From positions 1-64,000 of the forward strand of contig JBBHKE010001484.1 in NCBI GenBank assembly GCA_037447655.1: a stretch of DNA of 64,000 nt. Direction: 5' to 3'. This document shows, one piece after another, positions 11,332-21,990 of the stretch (positions are counted from its first letter, which is position 1; each line of letters begins with the position of its first letter). The notes beneath the pieces are model-generated. The model had not been told where the DNA came from, did not search any database, and saw nothing but the letters and a program-made list of their open reading frames with translations. Both the position numbers and the translations under genes were made by a program. The DNA comes from Zygnema cylindricum. Its lineage: Eukaryota > Streptophyta > Zygnematophyceae > Zygnematales > Zygnemataceae.

Positions 11332-13230
11332 CTCCCCTTATTTTCTAATCACTCTTTTCTTTGAGTGTACAGTGTTCCCTACAAAATTTTAGTTTAAAAG
11401 TTGGGACTAGCTTTGTCATCATATCTGCCACAATTTCCCTATTTGGTTTATACTCCAAACTCACAATTTTGTTCTCGTCCTTTTCTCACACAAATCTCAG
11501 CCTTAGCTTAGCTTTGAAATGGTATTTTGGATTAACTCCTATTGCAATGGCAGCTTGATTATCACACAACACTTTTTGAACTCCAATCTTCATGAACCCA
11601 AGTTCTAACAAAAACGACTTCACCCACATTAGCTATTTGACAGTAGTGCAAAAGGCCATGTACTCAGCCTCCATAGTGGACTGAGCAATAAAACACATAT
11701 CCAGACGTACACCTTCTCGCATGAACATCCCTATAGCTGGCATCAATCATAGTGGTGATGTTAGTATTCTCTCCTCCCAAATGCAACCAAAGATGTTTCG
11801 TTACTATCAGATATCTCACAACCCTTTTGGTTGCCTCCCAATCTTGAAGTTTCGCTTCATTATGACTTTTACTGAGGACCCCAAGTGTTGCAGTTATGTC
11901 TAGCCTGGTACAATTCATGAAATATATCAAACTTCCTATGACATGTCTTTAAAGAATTGACTTCATAAACTGTCTCTGTTTTGGACTCGTTTCTTCATCA
12001 AGAATGATTACACCTCCTTCGACACTCCCATCACTTAATTTCTTCAAGTCAATGAGAGTGGTACAGCTGTTTGCCTTATCTATATAAAACTTTTATAACA
12101 TATTTATAATTGCCTTTTTCTTATTTGACGTGATTACTTTTTTTTCTCTATCTCTCTCCATTTGAATTCCTAAGATATATCTTACCTCCCCTGAGTGTTT
12201 CATTTGGAATCTACTTCTCAAATATTTCTTTAACTTATTAACATTTTCCATGGACTTACTTAATACCTGCAAATCATCTACATATATGGCAATTAGAATA
12301 TCTCCCTCCTCATCCTCAAACATGTAAATAGAGTGGTCAGAGCTGATTCTGACAAATCCCAAATTGGTTAGAAATTCATCCAATTTCTTGTTCCATTGCC
12401 TATGAGCCTGTTTCAATCGATACAAAGAAATAATAAGTCTGTAAACTTTACTCTCCTCTCATTCCTTTACAAATCATTATGGCTGCTTAATATGAATCTC
12501 TTCCTCTAACTCACTATTGAAGAATGCCATTTTAATGTTCATTTAATGGATTTCGATATCTTCCGCTGACGCTTGATAAGGGAGAATCTTAACAGAGCAA
12601 AAGTGTACAATCCGAGTAAAAGTCCCTTCATAGTCAATCCCCTCTTTTTGGGTAAAACCCTTTGCTACCAATCAAGTTTGCCAAGAATCTAGTTTTCTAC
12701 CTCTCGATGGTATTATTTGGGATTAATTTATGTTTAAACTCCTATTTGCACCCAATTTGCTTTTTGTCTAGAGGACACTCCACTAACTCCTATGTACTGG
12801 CTTCCATTATAGAAGCCATCTCATCATTAATGGCCCTAATCTATGTGTCATTATTTGGACTACTCACTACCTTTCATCACGATGTGACAACTTTGTTAAC
12901 TTGTGAGCTACTTGTTTTTTTTGCAGCCTCTTGTTGCTCTTTTGTCCTCCCTCAAATTCAAAAGCTAGAATGGAGGGTAATCTCAGATTCTTTTAAACCG
13001 TTCCATCTTTTCCACTATCCATAGGTACTGGCTCCTCTTCCTCCATGTCCGCGAACTCTGCCGGAGCTTGTCGATTCATTGGAGTCTCCTCGTTGGTCTA
13101 CGTTTCTTCCAAATCTGCAAGAATCTGATGACTGACCTTACTTTCAAAAAAATCTAACTCTTCCCTCACTTTTTGAGTCAAATCTTATTCTAATTATTCT
13201 ACAGTGTATGAAGAGATCTATTGACTTCCC
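11332..13230 (-). pseudogene. Copia fragment A: reverse transcriptase and RNase H remnants
   Basis: Minus-strand pol remnant. 12093-12425 encodes the RT palm segment: LKQAHRQWNKKLDEFL, then the catalytic YVDD box (AIYVDDLQVLSKS) and YILGIQMERDREKK. 11664-11930 encodes the RT/RNase H connection (YFMNCTRLDITA, WEATKRVVRYL). 12426-13230 carries further RT/linker codons with stops. Frameshifts and stops throughout, so not functional. The element is interrupted at 13235 by E2 and resumes at 18318 in its integrase; 5-bp TTCAT is duplicated at the break. Confidence 0.8.
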
Positions 13231-13235
13231 TTCAT

Positions 13236-14503
13236 TGTTGTTCTTAAAATGTTAGTTTCGTGCGTACGACACACTTTGTGCGCACGCGACGTTTCGTGCG
13301 TAATTTATTAAATGAATTTAATGTGGTTGTACAAATGGATTTTCGGGTTGGGGGAGAAGCATAATTAATTGAAGTTCGACGTACGAAATAAGAATTTGAG
13401 TGGCACGAACCAACACACGTAATTTATGGAACGCGTTGGAGAAATGGACGGCGAATCGCGAAGCGATCCGACGTAAGATATTCGAAGAGGTTGAAATGGT
13501 GCGTCGCACGTACAAAACATAATGTGACGGTGGCATTTATGGAAATGGATGCGACGGTTCAAAGAATCTTATTTGACAGGTGTACTTTAAATTGGCGTAA
13601 TTTATGGCGAAGTACGTAATTGCGGTATGGACAAATTTGGATGGTTTGACGTCGTTTTGTAAAGTGGACTTTGGGACCACGTGGCGTGACATCGAGGGGG
13701 CCGAATAAAAGCTACGAACAGCGGACAAAGGCAACCGTAATTTTTCATGGAGCGGGGACGCGAAATCGCATCAAATCACAAGATGTACATTTTGGACGTC
13801 CCGGATTGTTTGACGAAATTTGAGGAGTTTCGTTGAGTGACTCAGCATACGATTTTATGAGATTGTGTGTACTTGTAAATATTTGTAACAACAGCGGTTT
13901 GTCTTTTTGTGTATTAGTTCATAGTGTAGACTTATTTATTCTGACATGCTTTGAATTATTGGGGTATACTCACATTAAATTAAGTAGATGGTAGATTACG
14001 TACTGCTGGTATTCCTCCGTACATTTAGTAGTGAACCTGAGTACAAACTTGTAGGACTTAGTTTATTTAAGTATCACAGTTAAGTTTAACAAAGCCATGG
14101 GTGACTGTTTTTCTGCAACTTTGACCTGATGGTGTGATCACCCTGATTGATATTTTTGTATGAATTTTTGTAGAGATATTCTTTGACCTACAAAATATAT
14201 GTGTGTAAAGTTTAATTCTGTTTTGTCAATTCTGTAGATGTCTGTGGGAAGTCTACTTGGTTAGTTTGAGAAGTTGTCAGCTGTTTTTGGGAAACTCTGG
14301 AGCTTATATCTTCTAGATTCCTTGGTGTATGTAGGTGTAACTTTGGGAGTTTACTGTGTCTATGATATAATGCATATTGCTGCATTTTGAGGTTATTTTG
14401 TTCACTTTGGAGTAATCTGTGCTGTCTGAAACACAACTGTTTTGGGGTAGTCTGTGGGTGTATTCCGTGTGTAATCCATGGCTGAAATAGGCTATGGACA
14501 ACA
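13236..14503 (+). repeat. E2 left LTR
   Basis: 1268 bp, same length as the right copy, about 95% identical over the first 200 bp by eye. Starts TGTTGTTCTT, ends ATGGACAACA. The last 26 bp contain the ATG used by gag. Confidence 0.85.
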
Positions 14504-15051
14504 GGTTATGGGCTCACGCCCATGGCTACCCATATTTGATGGATCTAACTATCACTACTGGAAGTGTGTGCTCGAGAGCTACTTCGAGATGATGGAGCTA
14601 ATGGATGTGGTGGATGGTACTCTGGCAAAAACATCAAGCGATGACATATCTAAAGTTAAAAAATGCAGCTGAATTATGGAAATGCCTAGAATGTAGGTAT
14701 TAAGAGACTTCTGTGTATCACTGGTTTAGTAGTGCCACTAAACTTTTTGGATATAAGTATGTAGGCGGAAGCATGGTGGAATATTGTACTGGTATAGAAA
14801 GATTGTTTGAAGAAAATGCTTTAGCAAGAGGATGCTTTACAGATGCTCTACAAGTTGTTTTATAAATGAGAGGATTACCTAGTGACTATACAGATGCATC
14901 AAAAAGAATAGCCCAAATCGCTAAAAACGATTGGAATTTAAGCAAAGCAATCCGCATAGTGTTAGAAGAAGAAGATTCGAAAAAGTTTTTTGAGAGGAAT
15001 ATAGAGGTCTCTAAGTCTCAGTTTCAAAAAATTAGAAATAATAGTGAATCC
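14478..15051 (+). pseudogene. E2 gag, N-terminal part
   Basis: Translation starts at an ATG inside the left LTR and runs through the primer-binding site (…GYGQQVMGSRPWL). It then shows the copia gag pattern: FDGSNYHYWKCVLESYF, then YVGGSMVEYCTGIERLF, MRGLPSDYTDASKR and WNLSKAIRIVLEEED. Stops at 14672 and just before 14866 and a lost stretch between them break the frame. The coding sequence is cut at 15051 by a solo LTR and continues at 15810 with the zinc knuckle. Confidence 0.7.
14504..14518 (+). other. E2 primer-binding site (half initiator tRNA-Met)
   Basis: GGTTATGGGCTCACG abuts the LTR. It is complementary to the anticodon stem-loop of eukaryotic initiator tRNA-Met (tRNA segment …GTGGGCCCATAACC), not to the tRNA 3' end. 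The same position in Copia-1 and Copia-C carries GGTAATGGGCCCACC and GGTCACGGGCCCACC. This matches the half-tRNA priming known for Drosophila copia, yeast Ty5 and Volvox Osser. Confidence 0.75.
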
Positions 15052-15809
15052 TGTTGTTCTACAACCACCGGTGCAGGTGGAGGAGCAGCAGTAGTAGTAG
15101 AAGTAGACATGATACACTCTCAGAAGCTATCAAGAATCCTACCAAACAACTGTTCTTAAGTGCTCACCAATTCTTATACAAGCATCCAAACCTCACAAAA
15201 CTCTATCAGAATATAGAATAGCATAAACACTAATAACTCCCAAAGTTGCGGCACAATTGACTTGATAAAACTCAAGATATAATACTCAAAAGTTTCCCAA
15301 AAAGTGTCCTCAGTTTTACTACTTGGAAGTCTGGATACATAATATGTTCTGAGTCCTAAGTCTTATAACTTTGTTGAACTGGCAACACCAGTGTACTTGA
15401 GAGGTACATCAAATCACCAAGCTACCACTAATCTGTCAAGCTACCACTGAGCTATCACTAAGCTACCACTGAGCTATCACTAAGCTACCACTGAGTTACC
15501 CACTAAGTTAACTAGAATCGTATCTATCGCAGTTGCTCTATCCTGTACAGAATCACATTAAGAATATCAGACGCTGCGTTGTCCGTACGGACCATATCAA
15601 ATATAATCGTGGTTGCGTTGTCCTGTATGTGTTGCAGCTTCGCTGCTGCGCTGCTATGCTGTATAGCAGCTGCGCTGCTCTGTTTGCTCTGCTGCTGCGC
15701 TGCTCTGCTGTATAGCAGCTGCGCTGCTCTGTTTGTATAGCAGCTGCCCTGCTCTGTCCGTATAGCAGCTGCGCTGCTCTGAGACTGAAAGCTTTCCAAA
15801 AAGACAACA
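15052..15809 (-). repeat. Solo LTR inserted in E2 gag
   Basis: On the plus strand it runs from TGTTGTTCTACAACCACCGG to CCAAAAAGACAACA. The left end aligns with the plus-strand left ends of the Copia-B LTRs (TGTTGTTCGACGACCAC and TGTTGATCTATAACCAC), so it is an LTR read on the minus strand. Flanks AATCC and AATTC look like a slightly decayed target duplication. Joining the flanks restores gag continuity. The segment 15645-15785 holds about four imperfect copies of a 20-25-bp unit containing TATAGCAGCTGCGCTGCTCT. Confidence 0.65.
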
Positions 15810-16660
15810 AATTCGGAAATAGACTTAAAAATTGTTTTTACTGTAAAGATTTAGGACATACCTTCAGGGTATGTTTGTCATATCAAAGTGCATGTGATAC
15901 AAGAAAAATTAGAGATGGAAGGGACAACAACCGAGGACGACCCTCAACAAGGAGGAAAATAAGTGCTTTTGTGAACGAGGGTCAAGATTCGGCCGGTGAC
16001 AAAAAGCTTACACCTTTTGTTGACGAATTTATTTACTTACCGACTATCAATATCTTTCCGAATATGGTGAAAGAGGAAGGAAGGGGAAAATTTGTTGTCA
16101 CCGAAAGTGGAGTGGAGAAAGAGGTAACAGAAAAGGATTCGGCCAGTGTCAATGTTTCCAGTGATAGATTGGTGAGTGAAACAAAGAAAGGGGTTATTGA
16201 AATAGGAGGAGTTGAAGGAAGTAAAGGGCACTCGAAAGTGGAAGTGGAAGGAATTGAAAATAGCGTGGTCATCGAAGATAGTGTGGAGAAAGAAGAGAGT
16301 GAAAAAGACTCGGTGTTTGTGATTCTATCTTGTGATAAATTGGTGAGTGATAAGGAATTACAAGAGGAAGAGGTTATTGAAGTGAGAATAGTAGAACGAA
16401 GTGAAGGTGATTCGAAAGTGGAAACTGAAAATAATTTGCATGAGGAGATTAATACACTTAGAGAAGGAGAGAGGAAAAATGTTCAGAAAATTGGAGTAAG
16501 AGAGGACGTCTATAATATTGGAAAAGAAAACAAAAGTTCGAAAATTGAGGAAATACCGAAATTTATTAAGAAAACAAAGAAAATAAGTAGATGTCAAAGG
16601 ATAAACTGTAGAAGGAAACATGTGCAGAAAGTGGTCAAAAGAAAACATCGTGAAAAATAA
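15810..16660 (+). CDS. E2 gag C-terminus: zinc knuckle plus charged duplicated extension
   Basis: One open frame of ~280 codons after the solo LTR. Its first residues form a CCHC knuckle (NCFYCKDLGHTFRVC, C-x2-C-x4-H-x4-C) as in copia gag. Then comes a Ser/Arg-rich linker (RGRPSTRRK), and a long Glu/Lys/Val-rich region with two tandem units of ~55 residues: each begins V-V-x-E-(S/D)-(G/S)-VEKE, continues EKDS and DxLVS, and ends SKVE. It closes with a very basic tail (RRKHVQKVVKRKHREK). Copia gag normally runs on into protease; here no protease motif (D-S/T-G) follows and the frame ends at TAA. An internal TTG (15875) is not a likely start. Product: nucleocapsid with an unusual extension. Confidence 0.65.
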
Positions 16661-17044
16661 CTTTAGGAAGGAAATTATCTTTTAGCTTCAGTAATCTTTT
16701 GGGGAATTTCGGATTTAGCACTTTGATTTTTTTGAAATTCTTTGAGAAGGAAAGTTTTACTTTTGAATACAAAAAAAAAAAGAAGAAAAAAAAAAGGTAG
16801 TGAAAACAATGGTGTGTTTAGGAAGGACAGATTTTAGAAGACATGGCAGGAGACAGCTGGAGCAGTGGTGACGTCAGCTGAAGCAGTCGTGACGTAAGCG
16901 GAAGCAGTGGTGACGTCAGCAGAAATATGGGTGACGTTTGAAGTAAAGGAGAAGGGGAGTAAATTTGGAGGTACAAAAAGGCACAATTACACTTGCCACG
17001 GTGCATGTTTTATTCCGGGTGCACGAAACTAAAATTTCGGGGAG
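16661..17044 (+). other. E2 untranslated 3' internal region and polypurine tract
   Basis: No ORF. A 50-bp A/G run lies at 16740-16800. At 16860-16925 there are three imperfect repeats of GAAGCAGTGGTGACGTCAGC containing the palindrome TGACGTCA (a CRE-like site). The last bases, CGGGGAG, are the probable polypurine primer for plus-strand synthesis. Confidence 0.5.
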
Positions 17045-17072
17045 TGTTGTTCTTGAAATGTTAGTTTCGTGC
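17021..17072 (+). other. Hairpin enclosing the E2 polypurine tract
   Basis: Arm GCACGAAACTAAAATTTC (17021-17038) pairs with GAAATGTTAGTTTCGTGC (17055-17072) at 17 of 18 positions. The 16-nt loop holds GGGGAG and the first ten bases of the LTR. The left LTR has no partner arm upstream of it, so the structure exists only at the 3' junction and in the genomic RNA. Confidence 0.7.
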
Positions 17073-18312
17073 GTACGACACACTTTGTGCGCACGCAACG
17101 TTTCGTGCGTAATTTATTAAATAAATATAATGTGGTTGTACGAATGGATTTTCGGGTTGGGGGAGAAGTAAAATTAATTGAAGTTCGACTTACGAAATAA
17201 GAATTTGAGTGGCACGAACCAACGTACGTAATTTATGGAATGCGTTGGAGAAATGGGCGGCGGATAGCGAAGCGATCCGACGTAAGATATTCGAAGAGGT
17301 TGAAATGGTGCGTCGCACGTACAAAACATAATGTGAAGGTGGCATTTATGGAAATGGACGCGACGGTACAAAGAATCTTATTTGACAGGTGTACTTTAAA
17401 TTGGCGTAATTTATGGCGAAGTACGTAATTGCGGTATGGACAAATTTGGATGGTTTGACGTCGTTTCGTAAAGTGGAATTTGGGACCGCGTGGCGTGACA
17501 TCGAGGGGGCCGAATAAAAGCTACGGAGGACGGACAAAGGCAGCCGTAATTTTTCATGGAGCGGGGACGCGAAATCGCATCAAATCACAAGATGTACATT
17601 TTGGACGTCCCGGATTGTTTGACGAAATTTGAGGAGTTTCGTTGAGTGACTCAGCATACGATTTTGTGAGATTGTGTGTACTTGTAAATATTTGTAACAA
17701 CAGTGGTTTGTCTTTTTGTGTATTAGTTCATAGTGTAGACTTATTTATTCTGACATACTTTGAATTATTGGGGTATACTCACATTAATTTAAGTAGATGA
17801 TAGATTACGTACGGCTAGTATTCCTCCGTACATTTAGTAGTGAACCTGAGTTTAAACTTGTAGGACTTAGTTTATTTAAGTATCACAGTTAAGTTTATCA
17901 AAGCCATGACAAACTGCTTTTCTGCAACTTTGACCTGATGGTGTGATCACCCTGATTGATATTTTTGTATGAATTTTTGTAGAGATATTATTTGACCTAC
18001 AAAATATATGTGTGTAAAGTTTCATTCTGTTTTGTCAATTCTGTAGATTTCTGTGGGAAGTCTACTTGGTTAGTTTGAGAAGTTGTCAGCTGTTTTTGGG
18101 AAACTTTGGAGCTTATATCTTCTAGATTCCTTGGTGTATGTAGGTGTAACTTTGGGAGTTTACTGTGTCTATGATATAATGCATATTGCTGCATTTTGAG
18201 GCTATTTTGTTCACTGTGGAGTAATCTGTGATGTGTGAAACACAACTGTTTTGGGGTAGTCTGTTGGTGTCTTCCGTGAGTAATCCATGGCTGAAATAGC
18301 CTATGGACAACA
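17045..18312 (+). repeat. E2 right LTR
   Basis: 1268 bp from TGTTGTTCTT to ATGGACAACA, followed by the TTCAT target duplication. Differs from the left LTR by scattered point changes, which suggests an old insertion. Confidence 0.85.
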
Positions 18313-18317
18313 TTCAT

Positions 18318-18643
18318 CGATGACAACTAAGTGCTTAACCATTATGATATCTTTCTTCCCGAGACCATAGACTAGGTATCCCTTGAGATCCTCATCTTAA
18401 CCACTAAACATCATAAATTTCCCTTAGCATCTAGTTTCTAATTGTTTCGGTTACAATTGAGACTATACACTTGACTCCAAAATACTTTCGATGAGATACA
18501 TCCGGCTTCCTCCCAACCCATCTCTCGTAAGGTGTTTTTCCATTTATAGGTGACGTAAAAATTCTTTTATTGATGTAATATGCAAAGTTCATTGCTTCAA
18601 CTTGAAAGCGTTTTCCTATTTTTTTATCCGTAAGCATACTTTG
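18318..18643 (-). pseudogene. Copia fragment A: integrase C-terminal part
   Basis: Minus-strand translation shows the end of the copia integrase core: TDKKIGKRFQVEAMNFAYYI, then KTPYERWVGRKPDVSH. It joins across E2 to the fragment at 11332-13230. Upstream (higher coordinates) the integrase is cut off by an LTR starting at 18644; the rest of element A is not in the window. Confidence 0.7.
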
Positions 18644-19617
18644 TGTAGTTTTGTGGCCGCCATTGGAACAAAAAATTAGCAGACTATCAGAAGCCCTCTT
18701 AGAAAAAGTATTCTTTCTCACTTTGTTAAAGAATAACAGTCAGTCTGAACCCCAACATATTTTACTTACCTCACCCTTGTGAGGACGCGACTCCCTTGAG
18801 TTAGACGTAAAAGAAATCTCCAAATTTGTTAAATTGAACAGTTAATTATTTGAGGTCAAAGTTGGCCTTTTGCATACAAGCTCACTAGGAGAGAGACGAC
18901 TGCCTTAGTTCTTTTGAAATTCTTTGGTCTTCATTAACCCACAAAATGAACAGCCTATGTAAAGCCTCTAAGATAATATTTGCCCCTTTCACTTTCCCAC
19001 TGAATAAGTGCCATCAAGGCACACAAATATTCTGACCTCCCTCACCCCTGTGAGGACAAGATTCCCTTGAGTCAAACGCAAAAAGAATCACTAAATTTTT
19101 TCCCCTGAGCAGTATGTTATGGATGGCCAAAGATGGCCTATAAATACAAAAGGTCACCTAGAGAGAGGCGCCTCAAACACGCTAAGTCCATTAACTCTTG
19201 CTCATAAGTACCTACTACTTTACCCTTGGCCAATCAAGAGAGTGTATAACATAAGAAGGTATAGTGTCCGATTGTACTTCTTGTACGACCATTGTACTAC
19301 ATGGCCTTTTGGTTGACAACTTGTCAACTTGGGAGACATCGTTCCTCCTCCCATCTTTTCCGACGTCCAATGATGTGGCACCACGTGGCACAACGTGGTG
19401 CGCAATCTGAAAGCTGCCAAAGATTTATTTGGGTTTGGCGGGGGCGATGACGTCCGTCGAATCATGTTTTTTACACGGTTAGATTTGCATCCGCGAGCGT
19501 CGTTTGACTATAGATGTCGTTTTGCCAATTTTGGTTTGTTTAAGGAAAAGTAATGTTTGCGTGAAACTTTAATCAGTTAACGAACCATATATGTTTATCG
19601 TTTTGTTAACACCTAAA

Positions 19618-19667
19618 TAGTTAAGGCTGATGTCTACATAGTACTACGTAGACCTAGGTTCAAATCC
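19618..19667 (+). other. tRNA-like A box/B box segment in an LTR
   Basis: TAGTTAAGGCTG (A-box-like) and GGTTCAAATCC (perfect B box) spaced as in a tRNA gene, with a GTCTAC/GTAGAC stem between. It is the nested LTR's version of the module described at 28094. No complete cloverleaf. Confidence 0.5.
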
Positions 19668-19668
19668 T

Positions 19669-19978
19669 GTTTGGGGCAACATTTTGGTAATCTATCAATC
19701 TGTCTACCTGTTTGCCTATTTTTTTATGACTATGGCGGCATTCATGGTGACTCTCTCTCTCTCTCTTCCTCTTCACTATAGAGTCTAAATTAAGAAGTGA
19801 GTATTCGTTACTTATTTTCAACATTTTCCCAAGTCCTAGAACCCTTATTTAAACCCTCTATTATTGATGTCTGCTTGTTTTTTTTTGACTATGACGGCAT
19901 CCATGGTAACTCTCTCTCTCTTCCTCTTCACTATAGAGTCTAAATTAAGAAGTGAGTATTAATTACTTCTTTTCAACA
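19669..19978. repeat. Tandem duplication, ~155-bp unit
   Basis: The segment from GACTATGGCGGCATTCATGG (19728) through CACTATAGAGTCTAAATTAA to TTTTCAACATTTTCCC is repeated from 19887. The two copies differ mainly in the length of a CT run. It includes the end of the nested LTR. Confidence 0.8.
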
Positions 19979-20450
19979 TTTTCCCAAGTCCTAGAACCCT
20001 TCTTTAAACCCTTTATTACTGAGGTAGCCAAGTAGAGGATTATAAGACTGTATTGTACAGTAAGGTACACAAGCCGTGGTACTTTATGTACGGCCAATGT
20101 ACGGCGTGGTTGAAGGGGGGACGCTTGTCGTCCCCTTACTCATTCAGATACACTCTAGGAATTTTTCAAAACAATGGCAGTGCGCCACATCTCATCCGGT
20201 GACATTATATCTGCAAACCACCAAAGCGGCCATTCCGCGATGTCGGCTTGCATGCGAGCCGTCCGATGCAGACCGACTTTTGATGTATGCCGTCCAAACA
20301 AATGTTCGATACATTTGTTTTGTGAGAAGTACCGTACAATAGAATCTATGTTACACTAAGCCTGTATAACCAGTTAAATGGTCTATTTTACAATGATGGC
20401 TTTAAATAATCATCAAACCGTATGTACTTTAACAATCTTCTACAACTAAG

Positions 20451-20519
20451 TGGTTTGAGCGGACGGCTACGCCTTGCTCTACCGGTCAAAGGTTTGAGTC
20501 CTTTCGGACTCATTTTTTT
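20451..20519 (+). other. tRNA-like Pol III-type module in the LTR of D
   Basis: A box TGGTTTGAGCG, B box GGTTTGAGTCC 40 bp later, a GAGTCC/GGACTC hairpin, then a run of seven T. The hairpin AGAGTGA/TCACTCT follows. It lies antisense to the retrotransposon, at the same LTR position as in Copia-1. Confidence 0.55.
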
Positions 20520-20734
20520 GGTTAAGAGTGACTTCGTCACTCTTATCTCCACAGATAAATTTTTTACTTCTCCTCCCCTTAGCCATGGCTCCATCCCTCT
20601 CTCAAGTCTCCAGTGACTACAACAAGTGTGGGGACTTAAGAAAGAGGTTAAGAGTCACGTGAACTAGCTTAGCTGCCCGTTTTATTTTATTTTACAAGAC
20701 CAAGAAAATACCTCTGCAATCATTGATTCCTACA

Positions 20735-21990
20735 CTCCCTTTATTTTCTAGTCAACTTTTAGTTTAAGTCCACACATATCTCTACAAAATTTTAGTTTGG
20801 GAGAGGGAACATGCTTTGTCATCATATCAGCTACCATTTCTCCATCTAGCTTATATTCAAAACTGATCACTTTGTTCTCAAGTTTCTCCCTTACAAAACT
20901 TAGTTATATGTCCATATGTTTCGCCTTAAAGTGATGTTTTGGGTTTTTGGCAATATCAATCCTAGCATGATTATCATATAATATTTTATGTATCTTATCC
21001 TTTATGAAACCAAACTCTTGCAACAATGATTTTACCCACATCAATTCTTTTACTGCTAAGCAAGAGGCCATATACTCAACCTCGATTGTGGACTGAAAAA
21101 TTACCTTTTGTTGCTTACTACTCCAACAGCAAACACCATTTCCCACAGACAATACATATCTAGAAGTGCATCTCCTCATTGGAGCATCCCCATAACTATC
21201 ATCACTCCATGTGGTGATATCAGTATTGTCCCTAGCTAAATGCAACCATAAGTCCCAAGTTCCCACCAGATATCTCATGACCCTCTTAGTTGCCTGTTAA
21301 TCTCTCTTTCTAGGCGCATTAAGACTCCTATTCAAAATTCCCACCGCTTTTGCAAAATCTAGCCTAGTGCTATTCATAAAGTAAACCTGCCTTTCGACAA
21401 CATGTTTATTTGGAATATGTCTCATGAATGCCTCCTTTTGTTCACTCATCTAGTCATCTAGGATCCCAACACCTTCATCTAAGCTCCCCTCACTCACTTT
21501 CTTCAATTCCATTGGAGTAAAGCAGTTGTTGGCTTTCTCCAATTGGAATATTTCTAACATATTTCCTATTGCCTCTTTTTGTGTTAGTCTGATGATTTTT
21601 TTCTCCCTATCCCTTTCCGCTTGAATTCCTATGATATATTTAGCCTCTCCTAAATCAATCACATGAAAGTGACCTTTTAAGTCTTTCTTCAGTTTATTGA
21701 TCTTTTCCAAGGACCGACTTAACACTAGAAAATCATCAATATGTACTGCGATAAAAATAACACCTTCTTCCTTTTCAAACAAGTAAATTGAGTGATTTGA
21801 GCTAATTTTTATGTACCTAAGTTCCGTTAAAAAATCATCTAATTTGTTGTACCATTAACGTGGCGCCTATTTTAGCCCAAACAATGATTCTATTAGCCTG
21901 CACACCTTGCTTTTCTCACATTTTTCCACAATTCCTTTTGTTTCATAAAGATCTCTTCTTTCGAGTTTTCCGTTAAAGCAGAGCCAATGG
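20735..21990 (-). pseudogene. Copia fragment D: RT C-terminus and RNase H
   Basis: 21450-21782 encodes the end of RT: EEGVIFIAVHIDDFLVLSRS, where the usual YVDD is HIDD, then YIIGIQAERDREKK. 20904-21278 encodes RNase H: MRYLVGTWDLWLHLARDNTD, SKQQKVIFQSTIEVEYMA, then KHHFKAKHMDI. The fragment ends near 21990 in the RT N-terminal part, beyond which I see no copia sequence. It has stops and a changed catalytic box. Confidence 0.75.

Larger units (their letters stand above)
13236..18312 (+). mobile_element. E2: gag-only copia-type LTR element (TR-GAG-like)
   Basis: Complete by structure: TGTTGTTCTT…GGACAACA LTRs of 1268 bp each, 5-bp target duplication TTCAT (13231-13235 and 18313-18317), primer-binding site directly after the left LTR, polypurine tract (CGGGGAG) directly before the right LTR. 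Removing it rejoins fragment A in register with the homologous stretch of Copia-1 near 30350. The internal part is only ~2.5 kb, of which 758 bp is a later solo LTR. It codes gag and a charged extension, but no protease, integrase, RT or RNase H. It must have been mobilised in trans. Confidence 0.85.
18644..20734 (-). repeat. LTR of copia fragment D with a second LTR nested in it
   Basis: On the plus strand it starts TGTAGTTTTGTGGCCGCCAT, directly inside the integrase of A, and ends CTACA against CTCCCTTTATTTTC, the complement of the polypurine tract of D. At ~2.1 kb it is about twice normal length. Landmarks occur twice (TCACCC(T/C)TGTGAGGAC at 18778 and 19044; tRNA-like segments at 19618 and 20451). 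A second LTR therefore sits inside, about 18915-19823, from TGAAATTCTTTGG to TTTTCAACA. Confidence 0.6.

Noticed and set aside
13318-13734. Minus-strand ORFs in the E2 LTRs (repeated at 17174-17537).
   Set aside because: Present in both LTRs but with frame-changing differences between copies and no recognisable domain; shadows of LTR sequence.
15875-16660. The 261-residue ORF as an independent host gene.
   Set aside because: It is continuous upstream with a gag zinc knuckle and lies between the LTRs of E2; there is no promoter or ATG of its own.
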